DNA of 64,000 bases from Eremophila alpestris peregrina (taxonomy: Eukaryota > Chordata > Aves > Passeriformes > Alaudidae): contig WMCF01000035.1 of assembly GCA_009792885.1 (NCBI GenBank), positions 4,588,361 through 4,652,360 of the forward strand, written 5' to 3'. The position numbers were made by a program, and so were the translations under genes. Shown piece by piece: positions 23,801-38,240 of the stretch (positions are counted from its first letter, which is position 1; each line of letters begins with the position of its first letter). The notes under the pieces were generated by a model that was not told where the DNA came from, ran no database searches, and saw only the letters and a program-made list of their open reading frames with translations.

Positions 23801-26800
23801 AAATTTTTTAATTAGTATGCAGGTTTATTTGGGGAAAAGTTCCAAGATTCCAAGTTCTTTACACTAAACTTTCACCTGCATTCTTGACTAGAAGCCTCTC
23901 CATGTTCCTGCCTTGAGCAGAGAACTTTCACTATTTTCAGAGCAGACCAAAATCACTCATTTCTTTTCCCAAGTTTGGCTTGTGCTCTGGTGTGGAAATT
24001 TGAATTGGTTCACAGTAGGACACATTTGTTCTTAGCTGATGAGCCAGTTTATTGTCTGGGTAATGACTATAAGTGGGAGAAGTAAATTTTATACTGTAGG
24101 TCTCGATTTTATTTATTTTTCCTTTATAGAACCTTGTGGGTATTAAAATTATCCTGGTTTTACCCTATGAACTCCAATAGAGCACTATTGGATTAAGAGA
24201 CCTGCTTTTGAAAATGAGTTATTTGGAAGATAAGGTGCCCACTTGGGAGACTTGTCTCCCAGAGCCACCAGGGTGATGGACAGATCATGCTCCTTGGAGC
24301 TCATCTGCACTTTACAAGTCTGTTCATGAATGCTTATCTGTCCCCTACAGATATAATGAATCTTTCTCCTGCTATTTAGGATCCTGTGATTTGTACCCAC
24401 TTTTTATGACCAGTCATACTAAAAGCAATGTTTTCAATGGATGATTTCTATACACAGATAATCACAAAATAATGAGGAGGAATCAAGCCAATGAAAAATG
24501 GACAATAGCAAATTTGTATTTTTCATTTTGATTTGCTGTTGAAAATGCACAAGGAATGGGATAATAATTGGGTTCATGACAATTCTCTTAATGTAATTCT
24601 GTTTATGATGACATCAAAACCTCAAAACTTGGCAAGAAGGGTTTTTAGAATTGGTTCTCTGTACATACTTATGGACAGTTTCTCATCTTGTGAAGATTGT
24701 TACGTATATATTTTTGTATGTTGTTTTGTTTTAATTTCAGCTATTTCTGATAACAAATTCAGTAGCTGAAATACAGGCTCTTGCTTGTGACAATGCATTA
24801 AAGTGTCTGTTTCCTAGAGTGGTGTCAGTGTACTTTGTAGCAGGTTTTAATATGGTTAGAAGAGCGTTGACTTTCTATTTCTGATGGATTTTCCAGTTGG
24901 AGGGACAAGTGCTTGGGCTTCACACCCTGTGCTTGGTGAGCACGGGAAACTCTGAGCCTCTGCAATGGGGAAAACAAATATGTGTTGGGCTTGTGAAACT
25001 CCAAATGAGCCCTACACTTTCCCAACCTATTTGGGGCCATCTATGAATCCAGCTAAGTGATATTTTTATCCCCTAGAAAGAATGACAGCAGCTACAGCTG
25101 CCTTTGTTGGACAAAACCCTCTGTTCTTCATCAAAATCAAAAAGGTTTATTCACCGTTGGGTGTTTGCTTTGCTTTTTTCAGTATAAATTGCAGTCTAAA
25201 AATGAACTTTGGAGAAAAAAATTTCATCTTACTGAAATGCCTCCTGTGGATTTTCTTTCTTTTATTTTGTATTGAGTGAGAGGTTGTTGAGATTGATTTG
25301 TTTCCATGGAGTTTCACAATGCGAGTAAGTTATCACAATTTTTAACAAACTAGTTCACTGCTGCTGACACTGATTTCAGTGTAGTGTGACATGTTAAAAT
25401 TTCTGGGGCTTTTCCTATGTGTTCCAAGTGTGAAGGCTATATTATACATAAAATTACATTTGCAGTGTCAGGTGTTGATAAATTGAGACCTTCCATTTTA
25501 ACGTTACTTTTATAGCTTAATAGCTTTCACGACTTCCGTTTCTTATACATATATATTATTAATACTTTCTAGTTGCTGTAGCACCTTTTCCCCCCTGATT
25601 TCTTTGATTCATTTAAGTGCAGGATAGCTCTCCTTTGTCAGCATGACTATTTTGTGAAATTTTAGATTGTTACCTTTTTGGAGAAAGAAATTAATGTAGA
25701 AATACAACATATTAAGGTGTTGAATGCTCTTTTAGAAGAATGAGTTTCCTCAGTCTTTATTCCACATAGATACTATCATGATATATGTCAATTAAAAACC
25801 TTAGATGGAAAGGCTGTAGGATTTTGTTTTGTTTTGTATAATGATCTACCTTCCCCCTGTGTTTGACTTGGCAACCTTAGCAAAGTTTTTCTAACATGCT
25901 TTTTCCTGTTGTTGCCTATAATGTATGACTGAATAATTTCACTTATAAAAATTTGTATTTCCTTCTCTATTTTTTTTTCTGTTGTTGCCACTTAAATCTC
26001 ATTTACTGTTGTCTCAGTTACAAAGAGGAAATTCTTTCCAGTTTGCAATAAATTCAGAGAATGAGAGTGCTCACTCTGGCATTATGTTTTGTTAACATGA
26101 CTAGCTTACATAATACTGTATGGCTTATTTTTTGTTCTGCTTATTGCTTGCAAAAGTTTCAGGAATGTTGATTTCCTCTATGAGCTTTGTTCAAACAACT
26201 ATGCAAATAATTCCCCTGCCTGAAAGCTAATGAAAAGTTTTTTTGTTTTGTTTTTAAACATCTGTCTCCAATGGCTTGATAAAAATTCTGCTGGAGCCCA
26301 TGTAGAATGGAAATGAATTCCTGCAGCTTAGTCAGTTTTCTGGGATGATGATGATCTGTGACAAGCATGGAGGAGTCCTGTCTCCTCAAAAATGTTCCAA
26401 AACCATCAACAGATTGTACACAAGTCCAGGATTTTTAGTCTGTTTATGGTCTTAGAGCTTAGGGGAGTTTAATTCAGTGATGCTGAGATACACATGGATT
26501 CTTTCAGTAACAGAATTCAAATTAGAATTATTAACTAGAAATATATAGGTGTGGTTTGAGATTCAAAACCCCAAATAACAACAATTAATGTTTCAAATAT
26601 ATGTCAGTAAACAACTCCCCATATCTCTTTGTGGTGTTTCCTAGCAACTGCTGTGTTTCTCTGAACCTGTGTTGCCTTGACAATACTTGTGGCATATTGT
26701 ACATCGTACAGGGTGTTTTGTTCAGAGGGCTTTACAGGCCAAGAATGTATTTGTGAAGCATCCTTGAAATGCAGCTATTATTTGTTAAAAACGAGAAGTG

Positions 26801-29800
26801 GGTAGACAAAACACAATTGTATGATTTGGTGAGAGGAATGGGAGAATATGAAACAGGAGTTTGGGCTAATGCTGGCAGGAATCCCTTTGTATGTGTCAGA
26901 GAGAAAGTCTGGCTAAAAGTCACCCTGTCTGTGTTCAAGCAAGCCAGGTGCTTTTTAGATGGTGAGGGAAAGCAGATGAATGGACAATTGTTGTTGGGGC
27001 ATCATCTGAGCAGACCAGTGAAGTTCAGTTAAGTTATCACTGCTGTGTTCTTGTGGAATATTACAAAGCTCCAGTCCCTCTGCAGTCTGAGCCCCTTTGC
27101 AGGCTGTGCTGTGGTTCTCAATGCCCTTCCCCCCTGGTCACCTGTGTGTCCAAGGTTCCAGCTCTCTGCCCTCTCTCTGGTGAGCTCTGGCTGCCTCTCT
27201 CTCTGGCCCTGACATCCTGAATAAGAGCTCCTGTATCCCACTTCTTTGGTGGGATTTGGGTTTAAAGCACAGACAAGGTGCTGCCTTTCGTGAAATCTGA
27301 ATAATATAATCCAATATCTTGTACTTATGACATCTCACCAAGCAAGTTGCTTTAGGTTTCTGTATTTCTGTATTCTAATATTAAGAAATTAATACTTTTG
27401 CTGTTGCCTGTGGATCTGGCCAAAGACCTGCAATTAATTGAAAGTAGAATTTGTGTTTAGGGTAACTATTTGGTCCAGACAGAGAAATTCTATTGCTTTT
27501 CAGCACCTCTATCATGATTCTTCATTAATATTATCTATCTAGTTTTCTAGAAATTCTGTTCTCAGGAGGCATTAAAAGGCATAAAACCTCCAATGCTTTT
27601 TAATTGTTTATTTCTTTCCATTTCTGCAGATTTTCCATCTTTCCATTTTTGTTTGTCTCTTTTAATTTTTTTGAGCAGAAAGAATTTTGAAGCCTGAGGC
27701 TATTGGTCTGGAACTGCTCATCATTTAGACAAATGTGCTATGGACTGTGATTTAACATTTCGTGTTCATATATTTTCTTCAGAGGAATTAATATTGTTTT
27801 GTAACCCATATAGCTGCAGATTTCCTGTCTGTTATCAGATCATAAGACTTCTTTCTGAGCTCTGAGTCCTTCAGTAGCTCTCCAAACTTCTGTCATTTGG
27901 GACGCTAAAAAAGTAGGTTGAAATTTCAATGCTAATTTGTTACAGAGAAATCCATGAAAGGTGAATAAATCAGCAAACTCCTCTTTCCATCACAAGCCCA
28001 TTTTAATAACATGAGCATTATTAAAGTTTAGTTTATAAAGCTGTTACTGATTGCAGGTTGGTTTGGCACACTACCCTAGAAGTGCTGCCTTGAAATCAGT
28101 TCAAGAGCTGAAAATAGGTGTGCAGTGAGGATTTTAATGGAAAATCAAGCAAATGTTGTGGGTTATTATCTGATTAAGCTACATGCAATAGCGTATCATT
28201 TTGGGGCTATGTATACCATATATTTCCATTAGTGAAATGTCTCCCCACCTTTGGGAAACAGAACAAAACAACTAACAACCAAAGCCAACCACAGTCTGCA
28301 TGTGTTGGAGTATCAGCTGAGAAGGCAAAGCAAGGAAAGCAGTTGCTTGGTGAGTAAATGCTGGCTGGGATGCAGTGGCTGAACTGTAAGAAATGTACTA
28401 CCACAGCTGCTTCTGAAGCCTGCTCTGCTGACTTTTGTTTCCACCCTGTGATTAATGGTGAAGTTTATCTTATGGAGCTGTCATTTTGACATCTTTCACT
28501 TGTATAGCAATCACTTTAAAGAAAGAAAAAAAAAAGGGGACTTAAATTGGCCCCTTTATTTTTGTAATCAGGAACAGGATGCCCCAGCTCTTAGCTCAAA
28601 CTGACCCATTATGTACATTTGAGAAATGAGTCACGGTCAGAACCTCTCCAAATAGGTTCTGGTTGGTGGGAAGGCAGACAAACTCCAATTCCCAGATATA
28701 AACAGGCTTCAATGTTTTTGTGTGATAGTGAGATCCAAAGCAGCACGGGAAGTACTTTGAAGTTTTTGGTTTAGAGTTCTTAGATCTGCTAAAGTGATGA
28801 TAACTTTGGGATGTGTTTTTGGTGACATGGTGACACCATTAGATGTGTCAGTTAATGCAGCATGTTAGGTGCTTTGCTACTGAGGAAAAGTAAGGGAGCT
28901 CACTTTCAAGTCTAGTGCACTTCATCTATATTTTCAGTCCATTCTTTTTAGAGCTTGATATTGTTACTCCATTCTTTTCCTCAGAATCTGTTATCTTTGT
29001 TTCATAAAGATGTTACTGAAAAAACCAATTATTTTGGAGCATGCTGAGTTTTATCTAATTATGTTATCTTTCCTTTAATGTGTGTTTTGTTTTAAGGTCT
29101 AGATCAAGGCTCATGCAAGGGTTTGTGACTCTCTCTGCCCTCTGGTGTCTCTCTAATTCTGTATACAAACTGTGTTGGAATGTGCCACCCTCCAGTGTGA
29201 GAAGCTAATGGTGGAAAGCCCACAATAGATAGTGCAGATCTCCCTGCTCCTATTTGTGATTGATTCTTCTGTTTTGTTGTGTGTTCTTCTCTGCCAGTCA
29301 AAATGCCATTTCCACAGCTGCATTTCTGACTTCCTGTCTAAAGCGTTCCCTTCTAAATAGAGATGACACCCACTGAACAAAACCTGAACCTTTACATCAG
29401 TCAATAGACTGTCAGTGGTGAGGTATAGGCCTTATTTGTCCATGTGAATGATTATGGTTATGTAAAATTGAAGAGATGTAGATGCAGTTCCCTTATTATA
29501 ATTTACCTTCTACATTTACCCAGAATCAATTTTGATTCTGTTGCTAAATTCCAGAAAGATCTACCAAAAGAAGCTACTTACAGGAGCAAATATTCTGTCA
29601 CAGTTATGCTTCTGCTTTCATTGCTTTTGGTTTTTCACCAGGAAAATACTTCTTGGCTACAAATTTAACAGATGAATTGCAGAGAACTCATTTCTGATTT
29701 AGAGCAATCTCTTCCATGAGTTATGCAGAGCACAGGGGTTTCTGCCCCCTTCTGTGGTACCCCACAGTGACACCATCATTTGCCACTCACTGCAGTGGTC

Positions 29801-32170
29801 TACAGCCTGGCTGGGCAAAGAAATTGATTCCAATGCCTTCCACCTTACTGCATTTTAGTCAACTCAGTTAGTGGGGTGAGACAGACTGTCTTGTTTATAG
29901 CATTTATTTTGGACTCAACAAGTGCATTCCAATTAGTTTCTAGTTATGTGCTTACCCAAAACTGTAGTTCTTTGGAAAGGGTGATCTGTGAGACAAAACA
30001 TTTGCTAGGAGCTTCTTATAATTCAGCTTCCTTATCATGAATGATACCTGTCAAATTTGTGTTTATAGCAGTGACTGGATGTGCAAAGACACATTCTAAG
30101 AGAATACATTGTGTTTTTATCTTGCTCTCCATCCTCAGTACCTTCATAACTTTTAGAATGAGTAAGAAGGCATCATAAAGCAAAATATGAGCACAGCAAA
30201 AAAACCCCACATCTCTCACAATGCTGCTTTCAATGAACCAAAAGTAGAATCTGACTGATCTAGTGAGAAGCACAGTCAGAATAAAGCAGTCTGGATAAAC
30301 TGCAGCACTGCAGTAGGATTTATGAAAAAGCTGATGCTTGAACCCTAATTCTGATTCCAGCATTTAAAATAGTGAAATATTAGAGTTACTGTTATATATG
30401 TTTTAATATTTCCTTGTCCGTTAATTATTGTTTGGGGAAGGCTCAGAGCACCACAAAGACAGCAGTTAAATAACTTACTGCCATGTTGGTAATGTTCCTC
30501 TTCTGCTCCCATTATCATGTAACCACATCTTCAGAGTGGTTGGAGGGCAGGCAGGGAAACATGTCTGTATTTGCTGGATTGTTTGCAGTAAATAACTCAG
30601 CCACTACAAAACTCTGCCAAAATTGTTCAATATTGCACTCCTATATAACCTCAGATTAAAATTAATGCATAAGAGCTTGGTTTCCTTGGGATCTCTCTCT
30701 GAAAGAATGACTTTTTGATAAATGCTAAATGCAAATATGTCTTTCTATGGTAGGAAACTTTCAAAGTCTCAGCTTGAGGTTGGCTTGTGAAAGGATATTA
30801 TTATCTCTAAAACTGAACCTTATGGGGAAAATGTAGACCACCATAATAATGAGTATTTGGGATTCTATATATTAATGAAAAAAACCAGAATAACATAACA
30901 GGATAAAACCTGCTCTTAAATTTGATTTGCAGATTTCAGACTTGGTCTAGAGGGTTAAAGGCTAATATGTGCAAGTGACCTAAATCTAAAGAGTTGTCAA
31001 AAATCTCACAAATCCTTCCTTCAGGATCTGTCTTTGTAAAAACTCATCTCAGTCTCTTTGTGGTTTTTGATGCTGAGGCATCTAATGGCTTCTTCTTGCT
31101 ACTAAAAAAGTGATCAGGTACTGCATGTAGTCCCTGAGGATAGTGGGGAAGAGAACACATTGCAAATAGTCTATTAAAAATAGTAATAAAACAATCACTA
31201 GTGTTATGCAATGAAAACATTCTGAGTTAGTTAATTCAGATTAAATAAACAGCCAGTATTGCTGCTTGTTGGTGACCATTTGTGTTTCAGTTGGGGGATG
31301 GCACCCCAACCAACCCGAGTGCAAATGCAGCACTTGGACACATGAGCAGGAGGAAGAAGTAAACCAGAGCTCTACTTGTCTGTGCCTAACTGTGATTCTT
31401 CATGAGCTTCATCTCATATACTTTAAATGGAATGACTTGTGGCTGGGCAGAAAGAGTTTCATTATGTTATTCAGGATTAGTGGTCTGTAGTTTAAAGAGC
31501 AATAGGATCAACAAAATGGCCATGAAGGGAGTTAAGAAATGGTTGTGAAGTACTTCAAAACAGTTATCAATTAAAATCATCAAAGGGGAGAAAATTTTAT
31601 CTGTTTTCCCAGAAGGGATTAATAGGTTTCCTGGTCTATTTGTACTCCTCTTAAATTTCAGACATTGTAAGCAGGGATTAGAAAAACCCTGCAGGTGAGG
31701 GAGGGGAACAGAGTGGAGACCAGAGTGGGGTGACTGATGAGGTGGCCTCAGGCCAAGATGACACCGAGGCAGACAACAGCAAATTCCTCCAGTAAGACTG
31801 AAAACCACAAGTGCAAAAAAAACCCCAAAACAACCAGAAAAAAAAAAATGTAATGCAGAAGAAAAGAGTATGGAATTAGCAAGGTCATTGTGTGTATATC
31901 AAGGAGGGCAGTAATCATCTCCCTCTGGTCCCACCAGGGTGTGCAGGTGGCAAGGCTGGCCTGACTATGGGCACTGCCTATAAGGGAATGCAGAGCAAGA
32001 GCAAAGAGTCCAAGGAATTGCAAGAGAATGACAGAAATGTCTAGAAAATGTGATTTATGAGGGTTTGAGGAGCTGTCTGGTTGCATTTAGAGACAAGATC
32101 AGAGTTTCAAAAATCTGAAAAATATTGTCATTAGGAGAGAAATATTCTCACCAAGGGCAGGACAAAAGCT
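20869..32170. other. Non-coding AT-rich stretch, no gene seen
   Basis: About 11 kb without a supportable gene. Open frames are short (mostly 60-115 codons) and unrecognisable. Simple tracts occur at 22316-22337 (T-rich). A tandem pair of TGATCAAA lies at 23051-23066. A possible conserved non-coding stretch at about 21590-21760 is described in the findings. No transposon was recognised until the CR1 fragment at 32.17 kb. Confidence 0.6.
22316..22337. repeat. T-rich tract
   Basis: Eight T, three G, then eleven T. Low complexity only. Confidence 0.85.
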
Positions 32171-32410
32171 AAGTTGCTTAATTGCAGCAAGGGAGATTTT
32201 AATAACAAATTAAGAATACAAGTTTTGTAGATCAAGAAATAAACTGTATTCCTTTCTCCTTAGGAGACTGCAAAATAGCCTTTCTTGGAAGTGTTTAAAA
32301 ATGGATTAGATGGATATCTGCAAGGAAACTAATTCAAAGCAGCAGTTAGCTTAGATCCTCTCTTCACCTTTCCCTTCCAGCTGTGCCTCGCTACATTTCT
32401 GTGATCTTTA
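32171..32410 (+). mobile_element. Old CR1 LINE 3' end, plus strand
   Basis: Seen, in order: AATTGCAGCAAGGGAGATTT, then a diverged middle part with GGAGACTGCAAAATAG, then CTTGGAAGTGTTTAAAAATG followed by GATTAGATGGATATCTGCAAG, then GATCCTCTCTTC..CCCTTCCAGC and CTACATTTCTGTGATC at the end. These blocks occur in the same order and spacing as in the 3' UTR of CR1 non-LTR retrotransposons, which ends with CTACATTTCTATGATTC-like sequence. Inference: a 5'-truncated, ancient copy with many substitutions and small indels, and no coding part left. The left boundary is approximate because similarity fades gradually. Confidence 0.75.
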
Positions 32411-32779
32411 GAAGAAATCCACTGCATTATTTATTCTGATAGGAATGGCTCCCTTCCATGTGTCTAAAAGAAGGTACCTGAAATTGCAGTTTGGATTGCT
32501 GTTCTGCTTGACACGCAGCATTTGACTTTATTTTTTGGCAACTAAAGTGTAGCAAAAAGTCCTTGGGAAGTCAGTCTTGTAAAGGACCAAGTAACTTGGC
32601 AATGTTTTGTGAATACTGAAGAAACTTGAAGTGTTAGTCAAGATTAATTGCTCCTCACTTTTAACTGGAAAAGTATTTACGTCTGAAAAATCTGGTAGAA
32701 GTGCATGCAATGCCCAATAACACAAAGAAAGAATAATTTCTTGGCTTGGGAATGGATGGATGGAATTTACCATAAAATT

Positions 32780-32803
32780 ATATATAGATATATAGATATA
32801 TAG
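32780..32803. repeat. (ATATATAG)3 microsatellite
   Basis: Three exact head-to-tail copies of the octamer ATATATAG, followed by ATG. It is a short variable-number candidate with no other function visible. Confidence 0.9.
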
Positions 32804-33747
32804 ATGTAGTTTTAGGTCTTTATTGGGTGTCAGTTCTTGAATTTGTATCAGAACAGAGGGAATTGTACAAATACATTTCTTTGCCATTCTCTGAATAAAG
32901 TAGTGCAAGTTTGTGGCATCCATAAATGAAACTTGTAAACAATAGTGATTTTTGATAATTTACAGTAACAGTTCAGGAAATAAGTTATTAATTTCAGTGA
33001 ACTTTAATGATGTTTCCCTCTTGGTAGCAACTCTTGTTTTCTATCCTCTCATTACTGCATACTCTTGCAGGTGGACCTTACTACACTAGTTAACTAAATA
33101 TACCTGCAACTTGTTCTATATTTTCTATAAAATTTAGAATTCGGTACACAGGATTCTGTCTGCTTAAGATTTAAACCTTTGCAGCACAAACATACTGCAG
33201 CACAAAGGTACAATCTTAAGTAGAAAAGTGATGCCTATTCGTGAAGCAAAATTAAAAAAAATCATAACGCTCATTATGGGAGAGGATGCATCAGGACCCC
33301 TTTCTTTTATCTATTATATCCAATGTCAGCAAAAGTCTTGGTTATTAGCAGAAAAATTCCATCAATGCCAGTTAATTTGGAATCTAATAGGAATGTTGCT
33401 GCTGGTTAGCTCATGTTGGTGGCTGAAGGCAATACAGGAAAATAGTTTAGATGTGTGTGATTCACAGCTGGTTGTAAAGGGTCATTTTGAGACCTGAAAG
33501 TATGGCAATATTTTCTAGAGTGTAATGCAAATCATTGTCCACTAATATTTTCTTTTAAATTTACTATGAATTCATGAACTGAACTAGAAGCTTTGTCTTT
33601 ACAAGGTTTTGCTGTTTTGCTGTGCTTGAGAAAGCTTTGTCTGCCCTGCTGTACAGTGGTTCAAGAAAGCATCAAATGTAATAGGTTACAAATGTTACAT
33701 CCTTGTGCTACTCCCTACTGTCTATCAAATCAGTGGTTTAGAAAATC

Positions 33748-33801
33748 AAGTAAAACTAAAATTAAATGTAAAACTTTTGTAAGTAAAACTATAATTAAAT
33801 G
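33748..33801. repeat. 33-bp tandem duplication
   Basis: The 21-base block beginning AAGTAAAACT at 33748 recurs at 33781 with one difference (A to T at the twelfth base). The period is 33 bases. The rest of the unit (TAAAACTTTTGT) is not repeated a second time, so about 1.6 copies exist. Confidence 0.85.
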
Positions 33802-35066
33802 CATCTGGTACCTAAAGTTACTGCTTCACGAAACTTGTCTGTTGTTCCAAGCAGTATCAGAGGGTCTAATTTAAAATAAATTAATAATTTTTGCCCGTGC
33901 TATATGCTGGGGAAATAAAAATTAATGAGACAACCATCCATCAGAAAAGATTTTTCTTCATTGCACCTACTTGAATTCTTTTAGTTGCAAAGACACTAAT
34001 GACTTCTAGTACAGTAGCAGACTGTTTACTTTGCTATAATCTCACTGAGATGAAGGAAACTCCCGTTACAGTCAGGTTTCCCAAATGCATTATCATTTCC
34101 TTTTGTGGATAACCACACAAAAATCCCTAATTCTCAGGGGTTAGAGGACTTGGCACATTCTCACGGGGCGGTGCCTCTCTCTGAGCCAACATCTCAGGCT
34201 CAGCTTGGGAAAAGAAGACTCTGTATTTGCCACACTCTTTTTTTCCATGCTCTGTGCTTCCATAACCATATGCCTCAGTTTTTTCAGTAAATAATATTCA
34301 TAGTAGCCCATGAAGAGTGCAAGACTCACCGAGTTTAGAGCACAGTGAGGATTCTGGAAGTGTCTTAGAGCTCCCCAACCTTAGATCATTCAGTGAAGTT
34401 GAAGCCTTTCTCACGCAGGGCTGTTGAGGCTTTCTTGCTGACCACAAATGTGCCATCAGAAACGTGTAGGAGTTACTCAAGTTGTAAGTTTGGCACTTTC
34501 CCCCACAGATTTAATGACATGATTGTGAGACTGCAATTGTCCTGACTGGGTTTGATAGTCATGAATCTTGCTCTTATCTTTGATCTTCCATCTGAGCTAT
34601 GAGGTGTTACACTGCTCAGATAACACTTGACTTGCAATAAAGGAGAAGGTGATCTTGCATAAATGCAAAAGCAACCCTGCAGAGGAGTTTAATGATACTG
34701 GTAAAATTAGAAATATGTTCTTCCCTCGTGGTGTCATAGTAATGTGAGTGAAAAAACAGCTTGTTCTACCAATTGGGGTGTGATGGTATAATAGCATTTT
34801 GTTAAAACGGGGTTTGTGTCAGGGTGTTGAAGTAGGCTGTTGATGAATTTTGGAGGCAGGAAAAAATACAAAAATTGTTGAAACTTTACATGACAGTTGG
34901 CCAAAGTATTTTGATTCTTGTGTGAGGTGAGAATATCAGCCTGCAGAACCTGAGCATGCCTGGCAGGAACTCTGATGGCTCCATCCTTGCCTACTTCAGC
35001 TCAGCTCTGAGGGCACTGGGCTCCAGTGGCACTTTCACCCCTGTTTCTTTGGTGGCTGGAAAACAC

Positions 35067-35079
35067 TTTTTTTTTTTTT
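35067..35079. repeat. Poly-T tract
   Basis: Thirteen uninterrupted T followed by CAATTGC. Confidence 0.85.
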
Positions 35080-37899
35080 CAATTGCTAGAGGAAATAAAG
35101 ATCTGTGTGCAAAGAAACCATTTGGTTCTCTGCACCTGTAAAATGCAGAGAAACTGCATTTCTACAACTGTTATTAATGTTCTTTATTTGTGCCCACTGG
35201 TCATTTGAAATGCTTGTCTAAATTCACTCTTTATTTGTAATTTGGTAGTAACTATTTGACTAATTTCTTCCCTTTTTTTCATATCTTCAAACTGAAATTT
35301 CCCCAAATGTATTTCACAGAGAATTTATCAAATAATTTCATCAGATCATTAACAAGCAATTGTCAATATTTGGTATAGGAAAACTGGCTGAATGTTCTGT
35401 CCTAGACCCTGTTTTGACTTAGGAAATGTTTAACTAACTCCCCATAAGGTTTATTCCTCTGCATTTATTATTTTTGTCACTTCACTGTAAGAGCTCCTTG
35501 CTCAGTTTGGTTTGGTGTGAATGCTTGCAAGAAGTGAGTTCTGTTTACGTGAATTGTGCTGCCAGTAACTTTATTCATTTAGAACTGCTGCCAGTAAATA
35601 GACTATTCCGAGAAAATAAACACAGATGCTCATACGTACAATGGAGATTAATTTAAAATTTCTACTAGTATTCATAGAAAATAGTTTTCAATATTTTTGC
35701 AGACCTGTTTGCAGTGGTAAAATAAAAATTGTTTTCCTTGATGGTGATATCAGGACTGGGTGCAATGGATGTTGTGCCTTTGCTCTTGGTCACTGTCAGA
35801 GACCACCTAGCAAATGGCAGGGATTTATTTTAAGTGAAGCTTGCTGGTTTTGGGGGGAAAAGTTGAATTACTAACTATTTTAGAAGATAGATTTAAAGCA
35901 GTATGAAGAACTTCAAACAATTTGAGGCCCAACAGATACCAAAAAGGGCACTTTTTAATGTTAATTTAGAATTTGTCTATGATTGAGAATTTAACTCCAT
36001 CAGATCTTTCCTTTTGACTTTGATTAAATAGTAACCTCGTGGGCATTTGCATTTGATGATTGTAAAATAGCTGCTATTATCTGACAGCTCTGAACTCCAG
36101 ACAAGCACAGGAAATATGGTAAAAAAGAAATTAGGTGAAAATCATTCCAAGATTGTTCTTTGTTTTTTGTACTATACTACATAAGTCTTTTCCACCTACA
36201 AAGTAACCTTAGTCATCTAAATTTAAGACAAAGGAATTGTGACTAAAGCTGCAGATCACTTGAGGCTTCTTTGGTGCTAATTAACTTACTTAGCTCAGTT
36301 GGTTGGCAGATTTTAATCACTATAAAAGCTCCTGTGGATATTTTAATTTGTTTTCACTTTAAAAAGCAGAAGCATATGGTTCTTTAAAAGATGTGTGGCT
36401 TTTTCTGTATTCATTTGAGAAATCATAATTAATGTTTTTGTGTGCAAGACGTACATTTAGTTTCATAATTACTGATTTTCAATCTTAAGCCCTTGGAAGC
36501 ACTGAGAGAGTCATGGTGCCAAGAACAGTCAGCATAAAACTTCATTTCCTGAAAAACTTGCCTTTTTAACCTTAATCAGGGGGAAAAAAAGGTGTTTGCA
36601 AGTATTTCTAACAAAATTACCCAGATAACAGTACAGCCTCTTAAGCTTTCAATACGTATTGATAAATTGTTGAAAGATAGGGTTTCTCTTATTTAGAATT
36701 TCAAAGTTTGTCCTTTAGTATCAAAATAAATAGAACAACAAAAAAATTAGAGGAACAAAATCCAGGGGGTAGCTGGTGTGCCTTCAGACATTCACCTTCT
36801 GATCCTTGCCTCTCTATGCTATTCTTCAGATTCTCCCTATCACCTATATTAGCAACTGCTACCCAATCCAACTCTAAACAACTCCAAATGCTCTCTAAAA
36901 TGGTTTGTTTCAGTTGAAATAGTTGGTGTAGACCACCCCAATCTTTTGAGATTGAAGGCACAGGTATTATACACCCTTCTGTGAGTAGGTGGAAAAAAGG
37001 CCATGACAGGCAAGCAAATGAAATCCTCCTGAGCATGAGTTAGCTGTCCATTAATCAAACTATTAATGATCCATTAAAGAAAATTTAGAAAGACATCTTT
37101 ATATGCATGCTTTTATGAAACAGGCATGTGTAGAAATGTTTCTATTGCACATTCTGCATGTGTATCAAAGACTTGAAAATAGGTTTGCTTATTTCCCTGT
37201 TTATTCCGTTCTTTCTCTGATTTCATTTCTGGCTTTGTCCTACAAGGCAAGAGTGGGAGTGTCAAAGTTATGGATATTTCTCCCTATGGATTCTCTGCAA
37301 TCAGGTTAAGGAAAATTGTCCAATCACCACTGATGACTCCCGCTTCATATCTTAGAGTTTGCAAGTACTGACTGATGAATAAGATTCAAAATATGGAATC
37401 CATGTCTCATTTACCAAGTGTTATTATCAAGTGATATTTTCAAGTGCAAAAGATGGCTTTAACAATGTTTTATACACTTGGACTGTGTTTTGAAATTTTA
37501 TTATAAGAGCATGTAAGGTGCAGTTTTAGAATGTTGACTCTGTTGTTTTGATTTACTTTAGTCTCACTATTTTTGAGTATCACTATGCCATTCAAAGTAG
37601 TTTTGATTTGGTGTAAATTGTTGAACAAACAGTCAAAAAAAGCTTGGAGAAAATCTCTGTGTAGAGTGCAACATAATCTCATTTCACATGTTGCTTGAAA
37701 TTAGGGTTTGGTGAGATAGTTAATATTCATCAAAAGATATTCTCCCCCTCATCCCAAGCCCCAAAACACTGCAGTAAGATAACCTGCAACACTGTGCACC
37801 AAAATACTTCCTCTGCGTGGTGGAAACAGTAGGAGGGAGCCCAGAAAAGAGCACATCCTTACTGACTTTCTCTCAGATCAATGTTGTTTGCTGTAAAAT

Positions 37900-38240
37900 A
37901 TGTCAAGAGACCTCCAGGTAGCTGTTTGTCTCCGAGCCCCCGTGGCAGTGCTGGCGCACACCCAGACACGCTCTGTGGAAGCCTGGCTGCAGCTGGGCTG
38001 AGGCTCTGTGCTGCAGCAGCAGTGCAGCCCTGGATGGGGATGTTCCTCCCATCTCTGCTTGAGGGAAGGGGTTTTCTGTGTGCTCTGCCAGTGTACCCTG
38101 GCTCGCTGATATGCCTGTCATTGTCCTTTGGAGGAAGGAACATGTGGGGAGGAAACGGGGCCTCGGCTGGGCTCGCTCTCCCCAGCAGCCACATCTGTGC
38201 TCAGATACTGGGGAGCAAGGGAAGCAAGGATTTCCACCCA
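37900..38240. other. GC-richer patch without a recognisable gene
   Basis: Marked rise in G and C relative to flanks, with scattered CpGs and CAGCAGCAG and CTGCAGC clusters. Frames of more than 100 codons are open on both strands at the same place, a sign of base composition rather than selection for a protein; none shows a family motif. It could be an old exon, a weak regulatory element, or a short GC-rich isochore fluctuation. No splice pair was convincing. Confidence 0.45.

Larger units (their letters stand above)
32411..37899. other. Non-coding AT-rich stretch, no gene seen
   Basis: About 5.5 kb with no supported gene or RNA. It holds the ATATATAG microsatellite, a 33-bp tandem duplication and a T run at 35067-35079, all listed separately. 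A short direct repeat TGCAGCACAAA occurs twice, 16 bases apart, around 33180-33206. Open frames of up to about 130 codons overlap the simple repeat and look like chance. Confidence 0.6.

Noticed and set aside
28621..28640. AP-1-like TGAGTCA
   Set aside because: A 7-base motif is expected several times by chance in 64 kb and has no supporting context.
30016..30363. 115-codon minus-strand open frame
   Set aside because: No recognisable family and no promoter. A frame of this size is expected by chance in 64 kb of six-frame sequence.
32528..32923. 131-codon minus-strand open frame
   Set aside because: It runs through the ATATATAG microsatellite, giving a Tyr-Ile repeat, and has no recognisable domain.
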